A DNA stretch of 64,000 nucleotides, from positions 105,259,732-105,323,731 of the forward strand of contig CM035227.1 in assembly GCA_020226215.1 (NCBI GenBank), read 5' to 3'. Shown here one piece after another: positions 24,468 through 35,913 of this stretch (position 1 is its first letter; every line of letters starts with the position of its first letter). A program made the position numbers and the translations under genes. Under the pieces are notes generated by a model that saw only the letters and a list, made by a program, of their open reading frames with translations, made no database searches and was not told the DNA's origin. This stretch comes from Sindora glabra. Lineage: Eukaryota > Streptophyta > Magnoliopsida > Fabales > Fabaceae.

Positions 24468-26795
24468 TTCTTTCTCTCATGCCAACCTTAAATCTTGGTG
24501 TCTAAAGCTGTTTCAAAATCATTCCACTATAAAAGAAAACGATGATCATCGAGTGTAAGTCAATGGAAAGATTCTGCAGTGAAATCTTCGTTACCATTCA
24601 GAAGTCTTAAATCTTTGTTTATATACTCATAACAACTTTATATTGTCCTATAAAAAATATTTAAATCATATATATTTTGTCAAATTTGACATTTAGCAAC
24701 TTTGAATTAAAAAAGTTGAGTCTATATTAGAAATCTCAAGTTTCGTCAAAAGGAATAAATTTTTAGTTATTATTAGTATAAATAAATTTTACATTATTGC
24801 TCATTTATATATTATCATATTATTAAAAAATTGTTAAAATTCTTTTGCTATTAATAAAAATTTATAATAACTATTATTTTTTTCATTAAAAAATTAAAAA
24901 AAATTATATCAATAATTAATCAAATTTAAACTTAACAAAAATTTCAGAATTTAACTTGGAATATAATGGCCGATAAAACCTTTTAACAACCAAATGCCAG
25001 TTGAACAAAAAGATCCCAACAATTTAAACACTCTTGCTAAAATGCCACGAAATGTGATATCATGTGTATAAAAGAATTTAAATTTAATTTATTGTTGATA
25101 AAAATTAATTTTACACTATTGCTTACTTATATATTATTTTATTAATAAAAAATATTAAAATTTATTTATTATTATTAAAAAAAATTAATTATTATTACTT
25201 CTTTTCTCTTAATAATCGATGAAATTTAAATTTTATATAAAATGGGAGCGTCCCTCGTTAATATTTTCAACATTCAAGGTGGCCGTGGCGGGCGTCCTCA
25301 TTTGCATAGCCTTTCGCAAAGGAAAATACTACAATTGTCTCTTACACTTTAAGATTTTAGATTATTTTAAGCTTTTAATAAGATTTCTTTGTAACACTAT
25401 TAACACAACTATTTTGTTCTAGGAATGGTCTTTCTTCGGTTATTTTTTCCCCTTTCCTCCATTGTTTCCTTGTTGATTCTTAGGGATTTTAGTATTTGAA
25501 GTGCATCCACGATGATAGAATTCTTAAGAGTGGTTTAAATGAAAAAAAGATACTTTTTATAAAGGATTTAAATAGAATAAAGAGAACTTCTTTGCCATGA
25601 TCGTTTATTAGGATTTTTAATATATTAGTTCATGTCTCCTCTATTTTTTAAAGCAGGTGCATGCATAGCTTTTATATGCATAAAGAGATAGTGGCCTAGA
25701 TAATGAGTCATGATCCGTTGATTTAAATTAGGGTTAATTATATCATAAGATTAATAATAATTGATATGATTAATAATAAGATAATTATAATGAGAGCTAA
25801 TTAATATGTGATATGAGATAATAAGATAAGATATTTTTGGTAATGAATATGGAGTAATATAGGAGATTTAGTGGGAACAAAACAAGTGAAAGTTATTGGA
25901 ATAAAAGAATAACTATTACTGCAACTATTTTGCTTACTTTCACATAAAGAGCTTGCAATGAGAAGGTTTAGGCATGATCTTTCCAACGCTTTTATGTATC
26001 ACATATAAGGTTTTTATTCCAATCTAACCAAGTCACTCCTAAAGGCATTCCTAATGGAAGGGAGAGTAGTTTCTGCTCTTTGCAGTCGAAGTGGCTCTTG
26101 CCCAATTCAAATGATTATTAGATAACTTTAGGTCATGTGGAATCCTATTCATTCAAACCCCCACAATGTTTTAAGTGCCTATGATGTGTTCTGCTCTCTT
26201 TCGAACCCATTATTTAAGTTGACTTTGGTATTTTGATTATTTTAGATTCATCTTTTTAAATTAATATAAATTGAGTTTCTTTCAAACCTTAACTCATTTT
26301 TTTATCCTTTTTAAGATACACTTTAGTATTGAACTTTTACCAAATCTTTATAAGTTGATCCATATTTGTAAACCTTTGGAGCCATAATATCTACACTCAT
26401 AAGCAAGGGCAAGCTACCCAATTTGTCTTTGAAAAATTACATTTACTCTAAACTAATTTTAGAAGTCTTTGATATCAATTCACTCTCAATTTTTTTAAAA
26501 TATCCAAATTAAATAAATTATTAAAAAATCTCATCAGATTAGCATGAGTATTGTTTTTTGGAAGTTGATATATCATACTAAACTGATATAATTAATCTTT
26601 CCCAGTCAATTTGATATCAACTTGACATTTTAAAGATTAATAAATTAAGAATAAAGGGATGCTGCGTTGACTTATTTAGCAATCTTTGTTTTCTTCTAAT
26701 GCCTTTCTTTTTTTTAAGGGTTGAATCTCATTGTCAGAAATATATAAGTATGATTATTAATTTTTAAGAGGTTGATAATACGAGCAGATCTTAAA
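24468..26795. other. AT-rich intergenic region with dispersed repeats
   Basis: Stretches at about 24770-24870 and 25090-25200 are similar to one another and to about 9795-9890. They share TTTACA(T/C)TATTGCT(C/T)A followed by TTATATATTAT. The rest shows no recognisable gene. Confidence 0.45.
24770..25200. repeat. Two copies of an AT-rich dispersed repeat
   Basis: Copies near 24770-24870 and 25090-25200 lie in the same orientation. A third related stretch lies near 9795-9890. Boundaries are vague because the sequence is of low complexity. Confidence 0.4.
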
Positions 26796-27150
26796 TGATG
26801 TTTGATTTAAAAATTTTAATGGATTGATAAGGAAATGAAGTTAAATTATTTTTTATTATTGTGTGTTTGATGTAAAATCTACTATTGTTATTTGCTTTTA
26901 ATAAGTCCGTCTCACATGAATTCATTCTTACCCTCAACCTTCAGATAACCGTAGCCACTGCCACTACAATTAAAATGTGATTCCATTTTCTAATGGATAA
27001 ACTAAATAATAAGAAAGGCAATAATAAATAGTATAGGACCATTTCTTAAGTGAATTAAACTATTTGAGGGAAAAAAAAAAACAAATTTCTTCCTCACTAT
27101 CCCCCTATTTAATTCAATTTTCATGAGTCGAACCAAACATTCCCTTGAAA
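26796..27150. mobile_element. MITE-like element
   Basis: The left end GATGTTTGATTTAAAAATTT and the right end, read inverted as GAATGTTTGGTTCGAC, suggest degenerate inverted ends of a TIR element of about 350 bp. No clean target duplication was found. Confidence 0.35.
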
Positions 27151-29039
27151 TGGAACAACGTGAGTTACTCCTAAATTTTTCTTGTACTAAAAAGATAGAG
27201 TGAATGGCCTTCGTACTTGAAATTTTCTTTTGAATTCACTGAACGAAAGAGGCACTATCATGTGGGTGGGTTCCTATAATTCATGCCACGATGTTACAAA
27301 TCGATTCATTTGGACATATACAATCAATGGCATCTCAAATGATATTCCAAATCTTATTGTCTGCACGGAATGCTTTTACAGTGCTTACTATAATATCTTT
27401 AGAATTTTAAAAATTAGATTAACGTGATAAATTTTAAAATTATTTAATTATAATTATTTATTTTTTAATATATATGATCCAATAATTTTAATCTAATTAT
27501 TTTTAGAATTGTTACGTTATTTCAAAATTTAAAAACATAATATTACCATAAAATCACTTGGTTTCGAAATTTAAATACAGGCAACTTCTGAAAACAGGGA
27601 GGTTTCCAATTACCTACGGCGAGCACTTAAGGACAAAACCTTAAGATAATGTCCACATGGCTTATCTAACTTGTCTAAATAATATTTAACTGCCGCTTCG
27701 AGAATATCCACAAATTCAAATACTACAAATCTGCAACTTGTTGATTGCATTAAAATAAGCAAACAGCACATGCAAGTTTGGGCAATTGTCTTGCTTTTAC
27801 ATTCTACCTGCACTTCGTTTTATGTGTTTTTTTTTTTTTTTTTAGTTTTAAAAATGGCATCAGTTTTAGTCCCCATGTTTTCCATGTAGAGTATAATAAT
27901 AGGGTTTCTTAAACCTGCGTTTCAGTGCTCAAGAACAGTTTGTCTTATCTAGTGCAATTTGCAAGCAAAATTGGATGCTTGGCGTAACAAAGAAGATAAT
28001 AAGGTTGCCTTATCCATACAAGCTTCAGGAGCAAGCTCAAGACACAATCATGAAAACATGCTATTTAGACTTTTTAAAATGACGAGACTGGTTCAAAATA
28101 CAGAATTAAATGGATTAAATTATTTAAAATTTGATTTATTTTAATCGTAAATTTTTCTAAATCGATTCATGGACTTACAAAATTAAAATCTTTGAATCAG
28201 TGAATTGCATTACGAATACAAATTGAATTCGTCTATCTAAGTTTTAATTCATTTTTTAAACAAGTTTATATGAACTGAAATTTGTATGAATTGATTTTAT
28301 ACATTTTATTTTGTACCCCTAATGTCATTTTCACATTTTTAATAATTTTTTAATATTCATATAGTAATTATGCTGAACTTAGATAATAATAAATTGCATG
28401 GGGCGTGAATCAAACGCATTTGACTGATATATTTTTAGCAATACTCTAAGTTTCATATGATTTAAACAGGCGTTCCAATGTCAAATTTTGCAAAAATTAC
28501 TTATCAGCTAATCTTGTCTTTCCCTCACGAAAAGAATCTTCCTTTTTCAGCATCCTCCTAAGTCCTAAGTCGGTAACTTTCAAACATAGGTGTTGAATAG
28601 TTTGTAATTTTTCTTTGAAAGTATAGTACTCATCTGGTATATCAAAATATCGGCCAAAAAAAGGGATATATTAAAACTCAGGTTTTACTTCTATAATCTC
28701 TCCTGCAAAGTTAAGTTGTGTGATTTTACGATGAAATTGTGATCTTTATATAAAATTTATAATATTTTATGAAAATCACAGATATTTTAATGTATAAAAT
28801 TATAATTTTTTTATAAAATTTTACAATTTCTTTGATGAAAATTGTAAAATAAACAGTCGTACTCACAATGCAAACATATTTGGAGTGTGAATACAAAACT
28901 ATTTGGAGGTTCTGTATATAAAGTTGCAAACTTGTTATAAAATGCTCGTTAGATTTTATTAAAATAAAATTGCAAGATTTTTTTTTTCACAGAAGCTAAT
29001 CCCCTGAACTTTGCAAAACCATTTAATTAACAATTCATA
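27151..29039. other. AT-rich intergenic region, no gene seen
   Basis: Contains a T-tract at about 27825-27843. Nothing else recognisable was found. Short open frames here have no domain. Confidence 0.45.
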
Positions 29040-29182
29040 ATAATTTGTTATATTCAAATTTTTTATATTTGTTAAATTAAATTTTATAAATTTATCCAAA
29101 ATCTTGTATTCAATTTACAGCTATTGATTTATATTTAAAATATAATTTTAAATTTCATTTTTAATATATATAATATTATTAT
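29040..29182 (+). mobile_element. Copy of a ~150-bp AT-rich MITE-like family
   Basis: Shares AAATTAAATTTTATAAATTT and, further on, AATTTTAAATTTCATTTTT plus ATATATATAATATT with the copies at 31395-31535, 32315-32440, 34850-35012 (inverted) and 54003-54135 (inverted). Confidence 0.5.
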
Positions 29183-29479
29183 AACTTGTGTTATAAGATT
29201 TAATTGTGTATATTTAATAAAATTTTGAAGAAATCCTCTCTTTCTTTTATCATTTTTCTATTATTTAAAAAAAAATTACAAAGACTAAAAACTTTAAATA
29301 AAAAAAAAGAAAAATTATGATACATTACTTATTCAATAATGTAAAGATTTACCATTATATATAATCATATATTAAATTTAATATTTGTAAAATTATATCC
29401 GATATATTATATAATAATATATTAATAATTATATTTAATAATATATTAATATATAATTATATAATCATCTAAAAATAAT

Positions 29480-29960
29480 TATATTTGCCTTTCCACCTTT
29501 GTGTCTCAGCCTATCAGCAGGGAAAAGAAAAAGGGCTAGGAGATGATGTCCATGCTTTTTCTAAATAATTAAAGTAGCCTAGCCTTAGCCCTCTAGAAAC
29601 GGCCCTAGGAAAACTGGGAGTTGCTTGAAAACCAAAAGAAGCACTTTAATCATAAGCAGGTTTGACTGCAATTAATTAGCATGATGAAGGCCGTCCTCCA
29701 GGAAAAAATATGAAGGAGTGCAAAGCTGTCAGGGGCCAATACTCACAGCACATCCCTTGGGCATGGTGGTCTTGTCCCTGTCCCATGGAAGACAGAGCTC
29801 ATCACTGTGTATTCCATGGAATCTGTCTTTCATCATTGTGTTAGATGATGAAAATGACCAAAGCCAATCAAACATTCTAAAGTTGCACCATTTGAGGCTT
29901 TAAACATAATCTCTTTGCATTTCTTTATAGTCATTTTCTTCAAGGAAAAGAAAAAGTCAC
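29480..29960. other. Less AT-rich unassigned block
   Basis: About 480 bases with clearly higher GC content than either flank, no intact domain-bearing frame, and a short imperfect hairpin at 29730-29780. It could be a noncoding RNA, an old promoter or a captured fragment. No function can be given. Confidence 0.4.
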
Positions 29961-31394
29961 ATGGCCATGCTTAGCACCTATTTCTCCTATTCTTTGTTGT
30001 TGTTAGTATGATTTTAAAAGAAGATAAAGACATGCCACTTTGGTTTAGACTCGGTTCATTTTTAGAAAGATTTTTTTATTAAAAAATTTATATTTTTATA
30101 TAAAAAAGAAGTGATATATTATTTTTATATTTTATTATCTAAAAAAATGATATATAAAATTATGTTCTCGGAGTAAAATAATTTCAAAAAAAATTATTTT
30201 TCATTAAATTCTTTACATTTACCATAAAACATATGTTAATCCTACTATTTATTGAGTGAAACTCAATATATATGTATCAATTGACTACATCAGTAAATTG
30301 TAAACTATTAAATTAAATAATTTTATCTTAAAAAATATAAAATTTAATGTGTATCATTAGATATTCGATATATGCATGAACTTACTGTATAGAAGAATTC
30401 ATCTAAAACATATAAATACTCTATTTCACGTAAATAACTGATAAGTTAATTGGTAATTGATAAATGATAATTGATAAGTTAGATGAAATATTTTACAAAA
30501 TTAGTTGTTGAATTAGTTGAAATTATAAAATAATATGAAAAAATATATTAATAAAAATAAATATATAATTAAAAGAATTTATATTTATCTAAAAATTAAA
30601 TTATATTAATGCAATTAAGAAGTTTGAAATAAATATATAATATTTAATATTTAATTAATCATATTTTATAAACTTATATTTTATTTACTTCTGTAATTTT
30701 TATTTTATTATTTATTATAAAATTATAATTACTTAAAATATAATTAATTATATTATATTTTATGAAAAAATATTTAGATTTATATTATAAAGGATATATA
30801 TATTGTAAATTAATATAAAGAATAAAAATAAATTTGAAAATTTTTTGAAGAGATAGTAACTTATTAAATTAGAACTTATTTTTTTCAATAGTGCGAGAAA
30901 CACTTCTAGAGATTAATCTATAACTTATTAACTAAATCAATAAGTTAATTTATTTGTTACACAAAATGAAGTTAAAATATTTTTTACTATCTTAATAATT
31001 TAAAATTGTATTCTTAGAAGATATTTTTCTCCAAAAAAATGATGACTTTATGTATTTTTACAGCCTACAAAACCTTTCCTGAAAAATTAAAATAAATTAC
31101 ATCTGCACTTAAATTTTACCTTTTATGAATCATATTTTAACTATTTAAATTAGGTTGAAAATTTCCATAAGCTCAAGTTAATTTTTGACCACAGAGTACT
31201 CGAAGTTTCCATAGAATTTGATATTATATTGAAAAAAAATTTAAATTAATGAAAAAATTTTATAGATCAAAATAATTTTTTAAACTAGAGAAAAGAATTT
31301 ATGCTATTTTATAAACGATTAGCAAAGGCCAAAATATTTTTCTTGAATTTTTTAATTTAATACCAGCATAAAAATGCGATAAGTACTAAAAAAT
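29961..31394. other. AT-rich intergenic region, no gene seen
   Basis: Low-complexity AT-rich DNA. Around 30430-30960, words such as AACTGATAAGTTAATTGG resemble the ends of the MITEs at 60811 and 62358, but no pair of ends is clear. Confidence 0.4.
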
Positions 31395-31535
31395 AAAATT
31401 TGAAATTGAATATTAAATTTTTTATATCTATTAAATTAAATTTTATAAATTTACTTTACTTGTATTTAATAAAAATATTTAATTTATATCTAAAATCTAA
31501 TTTTAAATTTTATTTTTGATATATATAATATTGCT
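31395..31535 (+). mobile_element. Copy of a ~150-bp AT-rich MITE-like family
   Basis: Same order of words as the copy at 29040-29182: TTTTTTATATCTATTAAATT, TTTATAAATTTA, then TAATTTTAAATTTTATTTTT and ATATATATAATATT. Confidence 0.5.
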
Positions 31536-31712
31536 AATTTTAGAATATTTTCCATATAATCTGATTTCATCCAATTCTTTCTAATTTTGCCAACGAACGT
31601 TGCCGCCTTTGAGAGAACAGGGTTAGGCGCCTAAAGATCTGTGTATAGAAAGAAAGGTAATATTATACGGACTAACCAAAGTTGCTTTCATCATGACCAT
31701 GCTGGATGCTAG

Positions 31713-32234
31713 GAATGATAAAAAAATTTTAACTTGTTGTTAACCGAGCGATCGATTCATCGGAGCGATTAATATATTATAATTAATTAAAATTGAAAGA
31801 AAAAAATTATAAATTTTGAATGGTTGATTAATTTCTAGTAAAATTTTTTAATTATAATTAACCGAATTTAATTGATATTAATTAAAATTTATATTAATTT
31901 TTTATTTAAAAATTTATATTTAAAATTTTATTGATTATTTTTATAATTTAGTACTTAATTATTTTTTATTATAGTTATATTAATGAAATTATGATATTAA
32001 TATGTAATTATAAATTAATTTTAACATATAAATTAATTTATTTAAGTATTTTTAAAAAAAAATTTAAAATTTTAAATCGCTCGTAACCGAATTTAACTGA
32101 CCAAAATTAAAATTTCGATTAAATTCGATTAAAGTTATGTAATCAATTTTGGTTGGTTGAAAAAAAATATATTTCGATTAAGATCGATCGGTTTAAAAAA
32201 TCATCCTTAACCGCCTAATGATCACCCCCTACTG
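31713..32234. mobile_element. hAT-like MITE, about 520 bp
   Basis: The right end, read inverted, is AGGGGGTGATCATTAGGCGG, and the interior is rich in TAACCGAATTTAA-type words. This is typical of plant hAT-derived MITEs. The left end (GGAATGATAAAAAAATTTTA) is a degraded inverted match. ATGCTAG occurs on both flanks (31706-31712 and 32236-32242), consistent with a 7-8 bp target duplication as made by hAT elements. No transposase is encoded. Confidence 0.6.
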
Positions 32235-32314
32235 AATGCTAGAGACCAACAAGGCAAAGGCCTGAATTGCAGAAATGCAGAGGAAAATATTAAATGTAAT
32301 AAAACTGAGTTTTG

Positions 32315-32440
32315 AAATGGAGTTTTAATTTTTTTTTAATTTATTAAACTAAATTTTATAAATTTATTTTATCATTTTATTTTTAATAATAATTATTGAT
32401 TTTTATTTAAAATTTAATTTTAAATCATATTTTTTATGCG
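32315..32440 (+). mobile_element. Copy of a ~150-bp AT-rich MITE-like family
   Basis: Contains TAAATTTTATAAATTTATTT and TTTAATTTTAAATCATATTTT in the family's order, with an altered right edge. Confidence 0.42.
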
Positions 32441-34849
32441 CGTGATAAATTGTGGAATGCTTATATGATTATTTTTAATGGAAACTTTTATACAATACAC
32501 CATCGTCGGGTCATAAGGTGGCAATTGATAGGATAGCTCTACACTTTCAGGGTAGATGCTAATTAGATATCAATTTGTTTACCTGAATTCATTGAAAGGT
32601 ATTTTGATTTTTGAGAGATGGAGCCCACAAAATTAGGAACATATCATATGCTCTTATGTAATTATGTCATGTTCCCATTCGCTCAATTTTTGTAACAATC
32701 CGCACTTTAGGGTTATAGGTATATTTGATTTTTTTTAAAAAAATTATTTTTATTATGTTTGTTTGAATTTAGAATTTTTTATATTTATATTAAATAAATT
32801 ATTACTTATATTATTAAAAAATAAATTTATTTATGTATATTTATTTACAATTATAAAGAATTAGGATAATAAAAATTACTTTATTTATTTAATATTATGT
32901 ATAAAAAGGTAGAATGAAAATTTACAATCAATAATTTGAGAAGAGCTTATTTTCCTTACTATCATAACATTTATTAATCATAAGTTATAATTAGCATGAA
33001 ATTCTTTTAGTTATATATAAATAAATATATTTTTTACAAAGCATATTTTCTTGCAAAGTAAATAAAAATTTTGTTCGTTTACCAAATTTTTTTATAATTT
33101 TGGTATACAATGACATCAAAGTTTTGTAACAAGCAAAAATAAATAAATACTACAACTAAAACATCATTTTCTGTAATAAAAGATATGTTGGCATTTTGTT
33201 TTGTTTACCTACATAATTTAGTAAATATGAATATTAATGTTAATTAGATCATTTGGTGACACATGAAATAAAGGATAATGAGATACTTGAACTCAAATTC
33301 ATTTTATGATGAATAAAATTTATAATATAATTATATCAATAAAAGGGATCCTTATCTTATCAAAATTTTGTTGTTTAATTTCTGTTCCATCAAAAAAAAT
33401 TATTTCACACTTTCTCTCAGAGACACAATATTGTAATTTTAGCTGATGGAGGAGAAATCTTTAACAATTTATTATTGATTGTGATTACAAAAATTGCAAG
33501 AAGGAGGGAATTATGTTAATTACTGAATACAGAAGCAAAAATTTAAAGTGCAATCATGGATATCTCTAAATGAAATATTTCTATTTGCATTAAATTTTGA
33601 AATTGTGTTCTCATGTCATAATTATAAATGACGAACTAGGATTTTATAATTAAAACATAAATAAATCTTGCATGATGAAGTCTTAAAACTAAGACTAATA
33701 CTATGTCAATGATTTTCAATTTTGGCGAAAGACCAATTCTCGTATCCGTAAATGGAGAAAAAGACTAGGTTATTTTTATTTTTAAAAAAAAGGAGAAAAA
33801 GACTAGTCTTCCCCGTCCCTTTTAACTTTTTTTTTTTGGTGTCAATGTGTGTGAAACCGCTGCAGCTGCTTTTGTTGGCTGATATTTTAGACTCGATATT
33901 GTGACGCACCCCGAGGAGGTCAGTCGTTAGTTAGCAATCGCTAACAGAGGAAATTGTCCCTCTCCTCTTTCTTCACGGCTCTTTTCGCGGCGAAAACAAT
34001 TTCTCCATATAATACTATTTTAAAAATATTTTTTCAAAATGAAGTTAATGGCAGGAAAATGAAGTCTCAATTTCTTTTTTTAAATAAGGTGAGTCCATGC
34101 CCTGTCTTGCATTTTTCAATTGTCTCTTGCGGCATAGTTGCAAGAAAAGTGTAGTGTTACACAGTAATTCAACTTAACGATTCATATCGTTGGGATCAAT
34201 TTATTTCTTAATTATATTAAAATAAATAATTTATTTAATATTTTTAATTAATAAAATTTATGTTATAAAATTATTTAATAAATATAATTATTTATTAATT
34301 TTATAAAAATATTTTTAATTATTAATAAAATATTATTTATTATTATATTAAAATAAAAAATTATATTTTTATTATATATTTTATTTATAATTTAATTATT
34401 AATTATTTTTTAAATAATACTTTTAAAATTTGAATATAAATTATTAAACAAATTGATATATGAACCAAATTCATTTAAATATATAATATTCACATTTGAT
34501 TATTATATCATGCTAAAAATTATCACTCTCAATTTTAATAACACTCTTTAGGGATTATGTTAGTGACAATAATGCCATAACTTCAATTTTTTTTTTTTCC
34601 AAACAAGGAAGACTTGAGAAAGAATCACTAATAAGAAAGAGAAGAGCCAGAATCTCCTCTCTGACTGTGATTTAAACTGACTCAACTAAATTGCAATGTT
34701 CGCCTACCCATGCTTCCATTTTTCTATACATTTGGTAAGATGAATTGAATCCTTCTTTCTCAATATTGAAAATTGACAGTAGTAATAACATTTCAAAGCA
34801 ATAACACCGATAGAGTCTTTTCTTTCAATCATCAAGTGTAAAAGAGTGA
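32441..34849. other. AT-rich intergenic region, no gene seen
   Basis: The stretch at 33700-34160 is less AT-rich and has short open frames on both strands (33706-33909 minus, 33954-34154 plus), neither with a domain. Nothing else was recognised. Confidence 0.45.
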
Positions 34850-35012
34850 TATACATAATAAAAAAAAAGATTTAAAACTGAATTTCAAATAAAAATTAAA
34901 AGTTATTATTAAATATAGAGTGGTTAAATAAATTTATAAAATTTAATTTAATAGATATAAAAAATTTAAAACTCAATTTTAAATCTCATTTTTTATATAT
35001 ATAATATTTTTT
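34850..35012 (-). mobile_element. MITE-like element with visible inverted ends
   Basis: Inverted relative to the copies at 29040 and 31395. Its left edge reads AGATTTAAAACTGAATTT and its right edge, inverted, reads AGATTTAAAATTGAGTTT, so it has terminal inverted repeats of about 18 bp with two mismatches around an AT-rich core. Confidence 0.58.
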
Positions 35013-35910
35013 TGTATAAAATAACTTATAGAATTGCTTTAATACAAAAAATTATAACATTCTTGAATGAATTTGCAAAATTCTTATTCATATTGCTTAA
35101 AATTCAAAAAGGTTTATGATATTTTTTGAAATATTCAAAAGATATTTATAGTTGTTCAATATTTTCTTGCAAGTTAGTTATTCCGTGATCTCTATTTTGC
35201 CTATTATAATTTATAATTTGCAATATTATTTTAGAAATTATTTTATTATGCTAAAAATTATTTATGTCTTAGATATTGACTTATAAAATGAAATTTATTA
35301 TATATGTACATTTTTTTCGGATTTCTTGATTTGCTAATTAATTATATCGATTAGTCATAATAATTAATTAATATTAAAATGTTAGTTAGATTTATATTTT
35401 TATAAATATAAATTTTTTACACAATATTTATGTCATGTTGACATGTAAAATGTAATTAAATGTTGGTGATTTGTTAACAAATTAAATTAAGTAGGTAATT
35501 AATTTATTCATTTTGCAATTAATAACATAAAAAATAAATTATGTAATCAATATTATAAAATAAAATTTAGTCGTTAAAATGATTTATTTATTTCTCATGT
35601 ACAATTAATTGATAGAGTTAGTTTAAGTAACCCATCAAATTGGATGGAGCGACTCAAGATAACTTTCCCTATTTTTACATGTTCTAATAATCATGCCAGC
35701 AAGAAAGTTTGAGAGAGATTTTGATATATTAGTTATATCAATATATTATTAATTTAATTTATTAAATTTCATTCATTTTATATAGATAAATAAAATTTAA
35801 CAATTTAAATTAATAATTTTATGGATATAACTGTACATCACAATTACTATCAGAATATTCTTTTAGATTTTTTAGGTCTAGAATGTTCTTGCCAAATTTT
35901 TTGAAGACCT
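35013..35910. other. AT-rich intergenic region, no gene seen
   Basis: Low-complexity AT-rich DNA with no coding evidence. Confidence 0.45.
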
Positions 35911-35913
35911 TTA

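Noticed and set aside
29718..29903. Possible microRNA precursor resembling miR398 or miR408 strands
   Set aside because: Only short partial matches; no mature sequence is present and the stem is short and imperfect.
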